64,000 bases of DNA from Azoarcus sp. (GTDB taxonomy: Bacteria > Pseudomonadota > Gammaproteobacteria > Burkholderiales > Rhodocyclaceae): positions 1 through 64,000 of the forward strand of contig JAITQD010000032.1 in NCBI GenBank assembly GCA_031289095.1. The letters run 5' to 3'. The translations under genes and the position numbers were made by a program. The notes beneath the pieces are model-generated. The model was not told the DNA's origin and did no database searches. It worked only from the letters and a program-made list of their open reading frames with translations. Of this stretch, positions 1-11,111 are shown one piece after another (positions within the stretch are counted from its first letter, which is position 1; each line of letters starts with the position of its first letter).

Positions 1-1859
1 CAGTCGGCGCTGGAGAGGTAAACCCGATCTTCGCCATCGGCGCGGAAATACAGAATGCGATGGTGTTCGAGGAAGCGGCCTACCAGCGAACGTACGCGGA
101 TGTTGTCCGACAGCCCCGGCACGCCGGGACGCAGGGCGCAGGGGCCGCGCACGATGAGGTCGACTTCCACTCCGGCCTGCGAGGCTTCGTAGAGTGCCTC
201 GATGGTTTCGGGGTCGAGCAGGGCGTTGATCTTGGCGATGATGCGCGCCCGCCGTCCGGCACGGGCGATTTCGGTTTCATGGGCGATGGCGGCCACCACG
301 TTGGGCTGAAGCGAGAATGGCGCTTGCCACAGGTGGGTGAGGGCGCAAGCGTGGCCCAGGCCGGTGATCTGCTTGAAGACTTCGGCGATGTCCTCGCCGA
401 TCCGTTCGTTGCTGGTGAGCAGGCCGAAATCGGTATAGAAGCGCGTGGTGCGCGGATGGTAGTTGCCAGTGCCCAGATGCACGTAGCGGCGCAGGCTGTC
501 GCCTTCGCGGCGCACCAGCATCAACAGCTTGGCGTGCACTTTGTAGCCGAAAACGCCATAGACCACGTGCGCGCCGGCTTCTTCCAGGCGGTTGGCCCAG
601 GAGATGTTGGCTTCTTCGTCGAAGCGGGCCATGAGTTCGAGCACGACGGTGACTTCCTTGCCTTTTTGCGCCGCGCGCACGAGGTGTTCCATGAGCACGG
701 AGTCGGTGCCGGTGCGGTAGACGGTCATTTTGATGGCGATGACCTGTGGGTCGTCGGCGGCGGCTTTCAGAAGGCCGATGACGGGAGTGAAGCTCTGGAA
801 CGGGTGATGGAGCAGGACGTCTTGGGCGCGGAGGACGGCGAAAAGGTCGCTGTGATGATCCAGCGGTTTGGGCAGGCCGGGGCGGAAGGACGGGTATTTG
901 AGATCGGGACGGTCGACCCAGTCGGGCACCTGCATCAGGCGCACGAGGTTGACAATACCGGGGGTGCTGTAGAGATCGGCGCGGCCAAGCCTGAAATGCT
1001 GGAGCAGGAAATCCGCCATTTCCTCGGAACAGTTGTCGGCGACTTCCAGCCGCACGGCGTCGCCGAAGTGGCGCTGTTGCAGTTCGCCCTTGAGCTGGGC
1101 GCGCAAGTCCTTGATTTCTTCTTCGTCGACGAACAGATCGGAATTGCGAGTGACGCGGAACTGGTAGCAGCCATGGACGTTCATACCGCTAAAGAGTTCG
1201 TCGACGTGGGCGTGCAGCACCGAGGAGAGAAAAACGAAGGTGTGGGGGGGTTGTCCGGGCCGGTCGGGCAGGCGGATGACGCGGGGAAGCACGCGCGGCG
1301 CTTGCACGATGGCCGCACCGGAGTTGCGCCCGAAGGCATCGCGGCCTTCGAGTTCCACGGCGAAATTGAGGCTCTTGTTGAGCACGCGCGGAAAGGGGTG
1401 AGTGGGATCGAGGCCGATGGGGGTCAGGACGGGGATGACTTCGCGGCAAAAATAGTCGTGTATCCATGCGGCTTGTTCGCCGTTCCAGACGCTCCGGCGC
1501 AGAAAAACGACGCCTTCGCGCTCCAGCGCCGGCAGAATATCGTCGTTGAGAAGGGCGTATTGTTTGGCGAGAAGATGATGCACTTCGGCGCTGACGCGCG
1601 CCATGAGTTCGGCGGGCGGCAAGCCGTCGGCGCTGCTGCCGCTGCCGCCGAGGCGGATTTGTTCGCGGATGCCGGAGACGCGAATTTCAAAGAACTCGTC
1701 GAGGTTGCTCGAAACGATGCACAGGAAGCGCAGACGTTCGAGCAGCGGCGCGGCGGGGTCGGCGGCCTGGGCGAGAACGCGGCGCTGAAATTGCAGCAGC
1801 GACAGTTCGCGGTTGATGAAGTGTTCGGCAGCGTGACGGGGCTGGTAGCTCGGGGACAT
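1..1859 (-). CDS. ppk: Polyphosphate kinase 1 (C-terminus runs off window)
   Basis: Minus-strand reading from 1859 gives MSPSYQPRHAAEHFINRELSLLQFQRRVLAQAAD...FLCIVSSNLDEFFEIRVSG, still open at base 1 (RFLEHHRILYFRADGEDRVYLSSAD); PPK1 hallmarks. Confidence 0.95.
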   Translation of the reverse strand, partial: MSPSYQPRHAAEHFINRELSLLQFQRRVLAQAADPAAPLLERLRFLCIVSSNLDEFFEIRVSGIREQIRLGGSGSSADGLPPAELMARVSAEVHHLLAKQYALLNDDILPALEREGVVFLRRSVWNGEQAAWIHDYFCREVIPVLTPIGLDPTHPFPRVLNKSLNFAVELEGRDAFGRNSGAAIVQAPRVLPRVIRLPDRPGQPPHTFVFLSSVLHAHVDELFSGMNVHGCYQFRVTRNSDLFVDEEEIKDLRAQLKGELQQRHFGDAVRLEVADNCSEEMADFLLQHFRLGRADLYSTPGIVNLVRLMQVPDWVDRPDLKYPSFRPGLPKPLDHHSDLFAVLRAQDVLLHHPFQSFTPVIGLLKAAADDPQVIAIKMTVYRTGTDSVLMEHLVRAAQKGKEVTVVLELMARFDEEANISWANRLEEAGAHVVYGVFGYKVHAKLLMLVRREGDSLRRYVHLGTGNYHPRTTRFYTDFGLLTSNERIGEDIAEVFKQITGLGHACALTHLWQAPFSLQPNVVAAIAHETEIARAGRRARIIAKINALLDPETIEALYEASQAGVEVDLIVRGPCALRPGVPGLSDNIRVRSLVGRFLEHHRILYFRADGEDRVYLSSAD

Positions 1860-1900
1860 GTTTTCTCTTGGTCACGCCCTTGGGCGGGGCCACGCACGTT

Positions 1901-2821
1901 CTAGCCGTTTTCCGCCCGCTTTGCCACCGTCAGAATGGCCTTGGCGAACTCGGGGCCGAGCGCATTGGGAAAATCATGCCCCATACCCTCGATGACGCGG
2001 AACTCCCCGTCGGGAATGGCGGCTGCGGTGTCGCGGCCACAGGCGAGGTTGAGTAGCGGGTCATCTCCGCCGTGCAGCACCATGGCCGGGACGCGCAAGG
2101 CCATCAGCAACGGACGGCGATCCCCGGCGGTGAGCAGCGTTGCCAGTTGCCGGACGACGCCCTTGGGATGAAAGCCGCCACGCCGATATTCGGCGGTGAA
2201 CATGGCGCGCAATTCCTCGTCCGGTGTGGGATAGCCGGGACTCATCAGTACTTTCTGACGCCAGACGCAATCTTCGATGAGTGCGTCTTCGTTGCGCGCG
2301 ACCGGCAGCGGCGCGAACAGGGAATGCAGCGCGACGGGCGTCGGCGGTGGCAACATGGGATTGCCGCTCGATGACATGATGGACGTGAGCGAAAGACAGC
2401 GTTCGGAGTAATAGGCCGCGACCAGTTGTGCAATCATGCCGCCCAGCGACGCGCCGACGACATGCGCCGCTGCAATGCCCAGCGCGTCGAGCAGCGCCAC
2501 CGCATCACTGGCCATGTCGGCGAGCGTGTAGGGAATCGGCAAGGCGGGAAACATCGACGGCAGTGTCCACGCGAAGGGCTGGATGCTCATCAGGCTATGG
2601 ATGTTGGGCAGGCCCAGATCGTCCATTTTGGAGGACAGGCCGACGTCGCGGTTGTCGAAGGTGATGACGCGGAAACCGGCTTCGACCAGGGGGTCGATCA
2701 TCGTTGCGGGCCAGCGCGTGAGCGGCGTGCCGAGGCCCTGGATCAACAGGATCGCGGGAGCATCCGCCCTGCCATGGACGACGGCTTCCAGTTTGAAGTT
2801 GCCAATGTCGATGAGGCTCAT
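1901..2821 (-). CDS. Alpha/beta hydrolase
   Basis: 306 aa; GASLGGM nucleophile elbow, [26 protein letters not shown]. Confidence 0.9.
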   Translation of the reverse strand: MSLIDIGNFKLEAVVHGRADAPAILLIQGLGTPLTRWPATMIDPLVEAGFRVITFDNRDVGLSSKMDDLGLPNIHSLMSIQPFAWTLPSMFPALPIPYTLADMASDAVALLDALGIAAAHVVGASLGGMIAQLVAAYYSERCLSLTSIMSSSGNPMLPPPTPVALHSLFAPLPVARNEDALIEDCVWRQKVLMSPGYPTPDEELRAMFTAEYRRGGFHPKGVVRQLATLLTAGDRRPLLMALRVPAMVLHGGDDPLLNLACGRDTAAAIPDGEFRVIEGMGHDFPNALGPEFAKAILTVAKRAENG

Positions 2822-4005
2822 AGGTGGCGCGCTTCCAGCGCTGCGATGGCTGGCAGGGTTTTGCCTTCGAGGAATTCAAGGAAAGCGCCGCCGCCGGTGG
2901 AAATGTAGCCCACGTCGCCAGCGATGTCGAACTTGGCGATCGCCGCCAACGTGTCGCCGCCGCCGGCAATCGAAAACGCCTGCGAATGTGCGATGGCGGA
3001 AGCCAGCATCTTGGTGCCGCCAGCGAATTGCGCATGCTCGAACACGCCGACCGGGCCGTTCCACACGATAGTGCCCGCGTTGGCGACGATCTGCGCCAGA
3101 TGTGCTGCGCTGCGGGGGCCGATGTCGAGAATGCGGTCGTTGGGGCCGACTTCGTCGATGGCGATCTTGTTGGCGCGGGCCAGCGCCGAGACCTCGTCAG
3201 CCACCACCACGTCGACGGGCAGGGGCACTTCCGCGCCGCGCGCGCGCATCAGATCCATGACAGCATGCGCCTCCTTCACCAGATCGGGTTCGGCGAGCGA
3301 GGCCCCGATGCGCTTGCCAGAAGCGAACAGGAAAGTATTGGCGATGCCGCCGCCGACGATCAGTTGATCCACCTTGTCGGCCAGCGACTTGAGAATGGTG
3401 AGCTTGCTCGATACCTTGGCTCCGCCGACGATGGCCACCAGCGGACGCCGCGGATTGCCCAGCGCGCGGGACAGTGCGTCGATTTCGGCGCTCATCAGCA
3501 GCCCGGCGCAGGCGACGGGTGCGAAATGCGCGATACCGTGCGTGGACGCCTCGGCGCGGTGCGCGGTGCCGAAAGCGTCATTGACGTATACATCGCACAG
3601 CGCCGCCATCTTGCGCGCCAGCGTCTCGTCGTCCTTTTTTTCGCCGATGTTGCAGCGGCAGTTCTCCAGCAGCAGCACTTGCCCCGGCTCCGCCGTGAAA
3701 CCGCCGTCCGTCCAGTTGGTGACGAGCCGTACCGGTTGCCCAAGCAACTGTCCGAGGCGTACCGCCACTGGCGCGAGCGTATCCTCGGGGCCTACCTTGC
3801 CTTCGCTGGGACGGCCCAGGTGGGATGTCACCATCACCGCCGCAGCCTGACCGAGGCAGTGCCGGATGGTCGGCACGGATGCGCGGATGCGGGTGTCCTC
3901 GGTGATGTTGCCGGCTTCGTCCTGCGGCACGTTGAGATCGGCGCGAATGAAGACTTTCTTGCCGCGTACATCGACATCGGAGAGCTTGTTGACTTGCAGG
4001 GACAT
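2818..4005 (-). CDS. pgk: Phosphoglycerate kinase
   Basis: 395 aa; [45 protein letters not shown]. Confidence 0.97.
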   Translation of the reverse strand: MSLQVNKLSDVDVRGKKVFIRADLNVPQDEAGNITEDTRIRASVPTIRHCLGQAAAVMVTSHLGRPSEGKVGPEDTLAPVAVRLGQLLGQPVRLVTNWTDGGFTAEPGQVLLLENCRCNIGEKKDDETLARKMAALCDVYVNDAFGTAHRAEASTHGIAHFAPVACAGLLMSAEIDALSRALGNPRRPLVAIVGGAKVSSKLTILKSLADKVDQLIVGGGIANTFLFASGKRIGASLAEPDLVKEAHAVMDLMRARGAEVPLPVDVVVADEVSALARANKIAIDEVGPNDRILDIGPRSAAHLAQIVANAGTIVWNGPVGVFEHAQFAGGTKMLASAIAHSQAFSIAGGGDTLAAIAKFDIAGDVGYISTGGGAFLEFLEGKTLPAIAALEARHL

Positions 4006-4023
4006 TCTCGCTCCGTGAAAAAA

Positions 4024-4449
4024 TCAGTAGCGACGACCGCTTTCGTTCGGGTCGTAAGTGATGCTGACCAGCTTGCCGCCGTTGGAAACCATACCGCCTC
4101 CGGCATAGGTCAGGGTGCCTATTCCCTTATACAGAACTTCGTCGCGGATTCTGTCGGTACCGAAGTAAAAAGGAATGAAAGCCTTGCCGGTCATGTAGGT
4201 GCGCTCGCCAGAACCGGGGCCGACCAGCGCCTCGGCCTCGGTGCGCGGCATCCCGATCCGGAGTTTGCCGAAGGGACTGTTTTCCATCGGCGTGCCCCAT
4301 ATGTCGCCCTCGAAACTGCCGTCGCGTGACTTCACGGACTGGTGTGGGCGTTCGTCCTTCATTTCTTCGCCGGAAGCGCCGCTGCGCGATGCACAGCCGG
4401 CGGCGGCAAGCACGGTGCAGGCGAAAAGCGCGGGAAACAGGCGATTCAT
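4024..4449 (-). CDS. Small lipoprotein, BamE/SmpA-like
   Basis: MNRLFPALFACTVLAAAGCASRSG lipobox; FGKLRIGMPRTEAEALVG. Confidence 0.7.
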   Translation of the reverse strand: MNRLFPALFACTVLAAAGCASRSGASGEEMKDERPHQSVKSRDGSFEGDIWGTPMENSPFGKLRIGMPRTEAEALVGPGSGERTYMTGKAFIPFYFGTDRIRDEVLYKGIGTLTYAGGGMVSNGGKLVSITYDPNESGRRY

Positions 4450-4537
4450 GTCGTTCTCCTGGCTGGAACCGAAAGAAGCGGCATGATGGCATATCTCCGG
4501 ATCGGTGCAGCGGTCATTATACGGATTGCGCGTGCGA

Positions 4538-5152
4538 TCATTGGTGCGGCGGCAGGGGACGGGCGTCGGGCGCAATGCGGTAAAGCCCGGTAATCGTGAA
4601 TTCATACAGCACGTCCTCTTCCTGCGTGCCGTCGCCAATGTTGTGAATGACGAGCAGCCGCTTCCCGGAAGGATCTTCCTTGTCGGAGACGATGCCGATG
4701 TGCCCGACTCCCGGGCGCAGTTCCCATGTCACGATGTCGCCGGGGCGGAAATTCCTGTCGGTTCGTGCGTATCCCTGGCGTTCGAAATATCGTCGCAGGT
4801 TGGGAACGCGGCGGTGGTCGATGTTGGCGTCCGGTTTTTTGAGTCCCCAGCGCGATTCGTTCGGGTACTCGCGGAAATTCTTCCGCATGTCCTCATGCAC
4901 CTTCTGCTGCAAGTCCACTCCCTGGCGGCGAAGGGCGCGGATCACCACGTCCGTGCAGACGCCCCTGACGAGCGGCACATCCCCCATCGGGTAGGCGATT
5001 TTGGTATACGCCGGGTCGTAATGAAGCGTTTTGCCTATCTGCGAGCGCGCATCCTGCACGAGCCGCTGCGGTGAAAAAGCAAACACCGGGGCGCAGACGG
5101 ACAGTAGCGCCAGTAGGAAGATCAGGGCGCGCAAGCTGGGAAATTTATTCAT
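4538..5152 (-). CDS. DUF1287-family secreted protein
   Basis: Signal peptide; CTDVVIRALRRQGVDLQ, PGDIVTWEL..GVGHIGIVSD typical of DUF1287. Confidence 0.8.
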   Translation of the reverse strand: MNKFPSLRALIFLLALLSVCAPVFAFSPQRLVQDARSQIGKTLHYDPAYTKIAYPMGDVPLVRGVCTDVVIRALRRQGVDLQQKVHEDMRKNFREYPNESRWGLKKPDANIDHRRVPNLRRYFERQGYARTDRNFRPGDIVTWELRPGVGHIGIVSDKEDPSGKRLLVIHNIGDGTQEEDVLYEFTITGLYRIAPDARPLPPHQ

Positions 5153-5388
5153 TCCATATGTCCCGTGTTCACGTTTTCTGGCGGGCCGTAGATACGACGG
5201 TGCTGCCCTGTGCCGGACAACTGACTATGCGCAGTTGAATCGATATTGCGATAGAGACCGAAGCCGGGATAAAAATTTTTGGCACTACGGTCGCAAAAGC
5301 GACGACGGCGCGTGCGCCGGGAGTGGATCGCCGTTTTTGTTCTCCAACGCATCTATAATAGCGAACTTCCATTTCGCACGGGCATACG

Positions 5389-7920
5389 ATGCGCTCCTGG
5401 GCTTTCTCCCGCAGGGCTTTCTCCCGCTGGATTTTCCACCGCCGGGTTCTCTATCTGTTCGTCGCGCTGGCGGTCTTGGCCGTGATCGGGATTGCCACGC
5501 TGGTGACCATTTCGGTACTGATCTGGCCCAAGCTGCCGCCTCTCGACGCCCTTACCGACTATCGCCCCCGCGTGCCCCTGCGTGTCTACACCGCCGACGG
5601 CTATCTCATCAAGGAAATCGGCGAACAACGGCGCGCGGTGGTCAAAATCGAAAACGTTCCCGCCATCCTCAAGAACGCGCTGCTCGCCGCCGAGGACGAA
5701 CATTTTTACAGGCACATGGGGTTCGATCCGGTCGGCATTGCACGTGCGACCCTGATGAACCTGCGGCCCGGTGCGCGCAAACAGGGTGCGTCGACGATCA
5801 CCCAGCAGGTAGCGCGTAACTTTTTCCTGACGCAGGACAGAACTCTCACGCGCAAGCTGTATGAACTCCTGCTTTCGCTCAAAATAGAACACAACCTCGG
5901 CAAGGATCAGATCCTCGAGCTTTACATCAATCAGATTTTCCTCGGCCAGCGTGCCTACGGTTTCGCGGTCGCCGCCGAAACCTATTTCGGCAAACCGCTT
6001 GCCGACATCACCCTGGCCGAAGCCGCCATGCTTGCCGGTCTGCCCAAGGGGCCGTCGATCCTCAACCCCATCGTCAACCCGACGGCGGCGCAGCGGCGGC
6101 AGCGCTACGTCCTGCGCCGCATGCTCGAAGTCGGCTTCATCGAAGATGCTGCCTACCAGCAGGCGCTCAACGAACCCCTGCGCACCACCTCCGGCAGCGC
6201 CGCGCTCGATCCCGGTGTCCTCAGCCCGGTACATGCCGAGTACGTGGCCGAAATCGCGCGCCAGATCGCCGTGGCGCAGTTCGGTGAACAGGCCACCCAG
6301 ATCGGCATCAAGATCATTACCACCATCAAGCGCGACGAGCAGGAAGCCGCTTACGATGCCGTGCGTCGCGGCGTCATGGACTATGATCGCCGCCACGGTT
6401 ATCGCGGCCCGGAAAAATACCTCACCCTGCCGGACAGCAAGGTGGATGACGAAGTCTTCGACGACGAACTTGGCAAGGCGCGCGACGACGACGACCGCCT
6501 GCGCGACTACGGCGATCTTCTCCTTGCCCTGGTGCTCGACGTTACGCCCAAGGAAGTCACCGTCTATCGCAACGGCCAGACCATCAAAATCGGCGGCGAC
6601 GGGCTGCGTTTCGCCGCGCCCATGTTGAGCGCCAACGCCCCGCAGGGGCGGCGGGTGCGACGGGGTGCGCTGGTGCGCATCGTCAACGTCGGCGGCAACA
6701 AAGGCTGGGAGCTCACCCAGGTGCCGGAAGTGGACGCAGCCTTGGTGTCGATCGACGCCAGGGACGGCGCGGTGCGCTCCCTGGTGGGCGGATTCGACTT
6801 CAACCGCAGCCAGTTCAACAACGCCACCCAGGCCCGGCGTCAGCCCGGCTCCGGCTTCAAGCCCTTCGTTTATTCCGCCAGTCTCGAACGCGGCTACGCG
6901 CCGGGGACGATGCTTGTGGACGAACCGCTCTATTACGCGGAAGGCGTCACCGGCAGCGCCGCCTGGCAACCGCACAATTATGACGACAAGTTCGACGGCA
7001 AGATGACCATGCGCGAAGCGCTGGCGCGTTCCAAGAACATCCCCGCCATCCGGGTGCTCGAAGACATCACCCCGGCCTACGCCCAAAACTACCTCGCCAA
7101 TTTCGGCTTCGACACCGCGCGCCATCCGCCTTACCTCACCATGGCGCTGGGCGCGGGTTCGGCTTCGCCGTGGGAGATGGCGACCGCCTATGCCGTGTTC
7201 GCCAATGGTGGCTACCGGGTCAATTCCTTCGTGGTCAAGGAAATTCTCGATGTCAATGGCAAGGTGCTTGCCCATGTTGATCCGCCTGTCGCTGGCGAGA
7301 GCGCTCCCAGGGTGATCGACGCGCGCAATGCCTGGATCATGGATTCGATGCTCCGGGATGTCGTGCGGCGCGGTACCGGCGCGCGCGCCCGCAGCCTCAA
7401 CCGCAACGACCTTGCAGGCAAGACCGGCACCACCAACGACTACGTCGATGCCTGGTTCTGCGGCTACAACCCGCAAGTCGTCGCCGTGACCTGGATCGGT
7501 TTTCCGACTCCGCGCAACATGGGGAAAGGCGAAACGGGCGGCACCGCCGCGCTGCCGATCTGGATCAACTACATGCGCGCCGCGCTGGTCGGCATGCCGG
7601 AAACGGCGCTTCCTCGTCCAGACGGCATCGCCAGCGCCCCTGTCGGCGACGGCGGGCGTGAGGACTATTACTACGCCGAATTCAAACCGCCCGAACTGCT
7701 CGCACCCGATACCGAGGACGACCCGCTGTTCGACTCGCTCACTGCGCCGACACCCACGAGTCCGGGGCAATATGTGCCGCCCGCTCCCGTGCCACAGCAA
7801 GGTCAGCCATACAGGCCACCCGCGCCCGTCGTTTCCACGCCCGTCGTCCCCACGCCTGGCGGTGCCGCCGGACAGCCGCCCGCCCCATACGACGAGCACG
7901 TTTTGCTGCCGGAACCCTGA
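5389..7920 (+). CDS. mrcA: Penicillin-binding protein 1A (transglycosylase/transpeptidase)
   Basis: 843 aa; AAEDEHFYRHMGFDPVGIARA, GASTITQQVARNFFL, RQPGSGFKPFVYSA, AGKTGTTND; proline-rich C-terminal tail. Confidence 0.95.
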   Translation: MRSWAFSRRAFSRWIFHRRVLYLFVALAVLAVIGIATLVTISVLIWPKLPPLDALTDYRPRVPLRVYTADGYLIKEIGEQRRAVVKIENVPAILKNALLAAEDEHFYRHMGFDPVGIARATLMNLRPGARKQGASTITQQVARNFFLTQDRTLTRKLYELLLSLKIEHNLGKDQILELYINQIFLGQRAYGFAVAAETYFGKPLADITLAEAAMLAGLPKGPSILNPIVNPTAAQRRQRYVLRRMLEVGFIEDAAYQQALNEPLRTTSGSAALDPGVLSPVHAEYVAEIARQIAVAQFGEQATQIGIKIITTIKRDEQEAAYDAVRRGVMDYDRRHGYRGPEKYLTLPDSKVDDEVFDDELGKARDDDDRLRDYGDLLLALVLDVTPKEVTVYRNGQTIKIGGDGLRFAAPMLSANAPQGRRVRRGALVRIVNVGGNKGWELTQVPEVDAALVSIDARDGAVRSLVGGFDFNRSQFNNATQARRQPGSGFKPFVYSASLERGYAPGTMLVDEPLYYAEGVTGSAAWQPHNYDDKFDGKMTMREALARSKNIPAIRVLEDITPAYAQNYLANFGFDTARHPPYLTMALGAGSASPWEMATAYAVFANGGYRVNSFVVKEILDVNGKVLAHVDPPVAGESAPRVIDARNAWIMDSMLRDVVRRGTGARARSLNRNDLAGKTGTTNDYVDAWFCGYNPQVVAVTWIGFPTPRNMGKGETGGTAALPIWINYMRAALVGMPETALPRPDGIASAPVGDGGREDYYYAEFKPPELLAPDTEDDPLFDSLTAPTPTSPGQYVPPAPVPQQGQPYRPPAPVVSTPVVPTPGGAAGQPPAPYDEHVLLPEP

Positions 7921-7960
7921 GTGCTCCCGACAGGGAGCGTTTCCGGATCTATTTTGCCCC

Positions 7961-8860
7961 ATGCCCTCAGTCCAATGGTTTCCCGGTCACATGAACGCCG
8001 CGCGGCGCAAGCTCGCCGAGGCGCTGGCGGCGGTCGACGTCGTCATCGAAGTAACCGACGCCCGCCTGCCCGCAGCCAGCAGCAATCCGATGATCGAAGA
8101 ATTGCGCCGCTTCCGAAACCGGCCTTGCCTCAAACTGCTCAACAAGGCGGATCTCGCCGATCCGGCGGCGACGGCGGTGTGGATGGCGTTCCACGATGCC
8201 CGTCCCGGTGTGCGTGCGCTGGCGATTTCGGCCAGAAAGCCCGCCGACGTGGCGCGCATCCTGACCGCCGCCCGCCAGCTCGCGCCGTTTCGCGGCGATG
8301 GCATCAAGCCCTTGCGCATGATTCTCACCGGCATTCCCAACGTCGGAAAATCCACCCTCATGAACGCGCTGCTCAAGCGTCACGTGGCGAAGGTCGGCGA
8401 TGAGCCGGCGGTGACGAAAAGCCAGCAGACGCTCGACCTTGGCCCCGGCATGACACTGACCGATACGCCGGGCCTGATGTGGCCGAAGATCGAATACGAC
8501 GCGGACGGCTTCATGCTTGCCGCCAGCCATGCAATTGGGCGTAATGCGGTCATTGACGAGGAAGTCGCCGCGTATCTGGGCGATATTCTGCTTGGCCGCT
8601 ATCCCGCCCTCGTCGCGGCGCGCTATCGCATTGACACGGCGGGACTCGACGGCGCGGCATTGCTCGAAGCCGTCGCCCGCCGCCGTGGCTGCGTGCGCAA
8701 GGGCGGTGCGCTCGATCTGGAAAAGGCGGCGAATGTTTTTCTGACCGATTACCGTAGCGGCGCGCTGGGCCGCATCAGCCTGGAGACGCCGGAGAGCCGG
8801 GAAAGGATGCTGGCGGTTGCGCGCGATGCCGCGCCTGTTTCGGCAGGAGAACCGGAATGA
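7961..8860 (+). CDS. ylqF: Ribosome biogenesis GTPase YlqF/RbgA family
   Basis: MPSVQWFPGHMNAARRKL, LLNKADLAD, TGIPNVGKSTLMN, DTPGLMWPKI circularly permuted GTPase motifs. Confidence 0.93.
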   Translation: MPSVQWFPGHMNAARRKLAEALAAVDVVIEVTDARLPAASSNPMIEELRRFRNRPCLKLLNKADLADPAATAVWMAFHDARPGVRALAISARKPADVARILTAARQLAPFRGDGIKPLRMILTGIPNVGKSTLMNALLKRHVAKVGDEPAVTKSQQTLDLGPGMTLTDTPGLMWPKIEYDADGFMLAASHAIGRNAVIDEEVAAYLGDILLGRYPALVAARYRIDTAGLDGAALLEAVARRRGCVRKGGALDLEKAANVFLTDYRSGALGRISLETPESRERMLAVARDAAPVSAGEPE

Positions 8861-9063
8861 GTGGAGAGGGCGAATGCCTGGAACGTCTCGAATCCCGGCT
8901 GATGCTGGCCGAGGATCAGATCGACGCGCTCAACAGAACCGTTTATCGCCAGCAAGGGCTGATCGACCGGTTGCAGGCGCGCGTGCAGCAACTGGCGCAA
9001 CAGTTCCAGAGTGCGCAGGCGGGGCAGGGTAGGCCGGAGGACGAGATTCCACCGCATTGGTGA
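8857..9063 (+). CDS. slyX: SlyX family protein
   Basis: 68 aa coiled coil; LERLESRLMLAEDQIDALNRTVYRQQGLIDRL...PEDEIPPHW. Confidence 0.88.
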   Translation: MSGEGECLERLESRLMLAEDQIDALNRTVYRQQGLIDRLQARVQQLAQQFQSAQAGQGRPEDEIPPHW

Positions 9064-9074
9064 GGCATGGATTC

Positions 9075-11042
9075 TCAGCGGGCAGGATGAAGGCGGACGA
9101 CGGCGGGTGGCGCGGCCTGTTCGTTCTGTCCGACGACGTGCATCTCGCAACGTTTGCAGTCAAAGCGCAGGGTCAGGGTTTGCCTGCCGTGGATGAGCCG
9201 CATCGGTTCTGGGCGGATGCCCGGGACTTCCTTCGGACACAGGTTGAAGCTGTAGCGCAGGCAGTGACGTGTCACCATCAATGAGACATCGCCTGCCGTC
9301 TCGTTGGCCTCGAAGGCGGCTTCGATCACTTTCACGCCGTGATGCTCGTAAAAGGCGCGCGCCTTGTCGTTGAGGACGTTGGCGAGGTAGTTCAGGCTGT
9401 CCTGCGGAAAGTTCGTCGGCGGTGCGGCGGGCGTGGCGCGGGGTGCGCGCAGGTGGGCCGCAAGGCGGGCGGTGTCGAGGCGGGTGACGGCGTCCCGGCG
9501 CAGGGCGTTGATCGCGGCGGCGGGCAGAAAGCACGGCGTTCCCGTGCATTCGATGATGTCGGCGGCAAAAGGGGTGTCGCCCAGTTTGCCGAGATGGCGG
9601 CGGATGTCGGCGAGGGCGCGGTCGGGCTGGCGCGCGGCTTCAAGGGAAAGGGCTTCGGAGGCGGCGAGCCGGGCGCTGGCGGTGATGCCGTCTTCGTCGG
9701 TGAGCGTGAGCGTGCAGGCGTCGGCATCGAAAACGAGGTGCATGGCGACGCGGATGCGGCGTTCGGCGGAAGGCTTGTCGAGCAGGCGCATGAAGGCGTG
9801 GTCGTGATTGCGCGAGACCGTTGTTCCCGCGCACAGGCTGGCGGGTACGGGGCTGGCAGGGTGGATGCGCACGCCTTTGCCTGGCGCTGCTTCGACGCGG
9901 TTGACGCGCAGACCGGTGACTTTGCCTTCGTTGTCGAGCCAAGCCAGGCCGTCACCGTTGTTGAGCGCCACCGTGGCGTCGAGATCGAAGAAACGCCGCG
10001 CCGACTCGTCGATGCGGATGACCTTGCCGATGGGTTCGCCGGTGAAGGCGGGGGAGGTGAAAGCTTCGATGCCGTGTTGGCGACCCTGCGCAAAATAATC
10101 GGTATAGGCGCGGTTGAAGGTCTTTTCCGCCTGCGGGGTGAAGGTATACGTGCAACGTCCGCTGGAAGCGCGCCGCCAGGCGGAGCCGTCCGCCGCCGGG
10201 TGTTCGATCACCTCGTCGAGCAGGCGGCGGTAGTGGGCGGTGATGTTTTTGACGTAGGCCATATCCTTGTAGCGGCCTTCGATTTTGAACGAATGGATGC
10301 CGGCGGCGGCAAGCGCGGCGAGGTGGGCGCCCTGGTTGTTGTCTTTGAGCGAGAGCAGGTGCTGGCCACGCGCGACGATGCGTCCGTCGCCGTCGGCGAG
10401 GTCGTAGGGCAGACGGCAGGCTTGTGAGCATTCGCCGCGATTGGCGCTGCGTCCCGTGTGGGCGTGGCTGATGTAGCACTGGCCGCTGAAGGCGACACAC
10501 AGTGCGCCGTGGATGAAGTATTCGAGTTCGCAGGTCGTGGCGGCGGCGATCTCGCGCACTTCGGCAAGCGAGAGTTCGCGCGCGAGCACGAGGCGAGAAA
10601 AACCGGCGTCTTGCAGGAAGCGGGCGCGTCCGGTGTCGCGGATGTCGCACTGGGTGCTGGCGTGGAGCGGCAGCGGCGGCAGGTCGAGTTCCAGCAGTCC
10701 CATATCCTGCACGATCAGCGCATCGACACCGGCCTCGAACGCCTGCCATGCCAGGGTGCGCGCGGTTTCTAGTTCATCGTTGCGCAGCAGGGTGTTGAGG
10801 GCGAGGAAGACGCGGGCGTGGTAGCGGTGGGCATGCGAGGCGAGACGGGCAATGTCGGCCATCGCGTTGCCAGCGGCGCTGCGGGCGCCGAAGGCGGGGC
10901 CACCAATGTAGACGGCGTCGGCACCGTGGGTGATAGCCGCGATGCCAATGTCGGCGGTTTTGGCGGGGGCGAGGAGTTCGAGTCGCTGGTGGGACATGAC
11001 GGGGCCGCGCGGTGCGGCGGGCGGAGGCGGAACGGGCGTCAT
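9075..11042 (-). CDS. rlhA: U32 family peptidase, RlhA/YdcP-like (23S rRNA hydroxylation family)
   Basis: 655 aa; LELLAPAKTADIGIAAITHGADAVYIGG, HGALCVAFSGQCYISHAHTGRSANRGECSQACR, FKIEGRYKDMAYV. Confidence 0.85.
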   Translation of the reverse strand: MTPVPPPPAAPRGPVMSHQRLELLAPAKTADIGIAAITHGADAVYIGGPAFGARSAAGNAMADIARLASHAHRYHARVFLALNTLLRNDELETARTLAWQAFEAGVDALIVQDMGLLELDLPPLPLHASTQCDIRDTGRARFLQDAGFSRLVLARELSLAEVREIAAATTCELEYFIHGALCVAFSGQCYISHAHTGRSANRGECSQACRLPYDLADGDGRIVARGQHLLSLKDNNQGAHLAALAAAGIHSFKIEGRYKDMAYVKNITAHYRRLLDEVIEHPAADGSAWRRASSGRCTYTFTPQAEKTFNRAYTDYFAQGRQHGIEAFTSPAFTGEPIGKVIRIDESARRFFDLDATVALNNGDGLAWLDNEGKVTGLRVNRVEAAPGKGVRIHPASPVPASLCAGTTVSRNHDHAFMRLLDKPSAERRIRVAMHLVFDADACTLTLTDEDGITASARLAASEALSLEAARQPDRALADIRRHLGKLGDTPFAADIIECTGTPCFLPAAAINALRRDAVTRLDTARLAAHLRAPRATPAAPPTNFPQDSLNYLANVLNDKARAFYEHHGVKVIEAAFEANETAGDVSLMVTRHCLRYSFNLCPKEVPGIRPEPMRLIHGRQTLTLRFDCKRCEMHVVGQNEQAAPPAVVRLHPAR

Positions 11043-11111
11043 GATAGCCCTTCAGGCCGGGGTTTCGAGCGTAGCAACCTGGGAGGGGAAAGAAACTCCT
11101 CCAGGTTCGAG

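Noticed and set aside
60-1904. 614-aa plus-strand ORF
   Set aside because: Antisense shadow of ppk caused by high GC codon bias; the minus strand encodes unmistakable PPK1
2824-4329. 501-aa plus-strand ORF
   Set aside because: Antisense to pgk and the following lipoprotein gene
5353-7962. 869-aa minus-strand ORF
   Set aside because: Antisense to mrcA with the typical GC-rich mirror-frame composition and no recognisable domains
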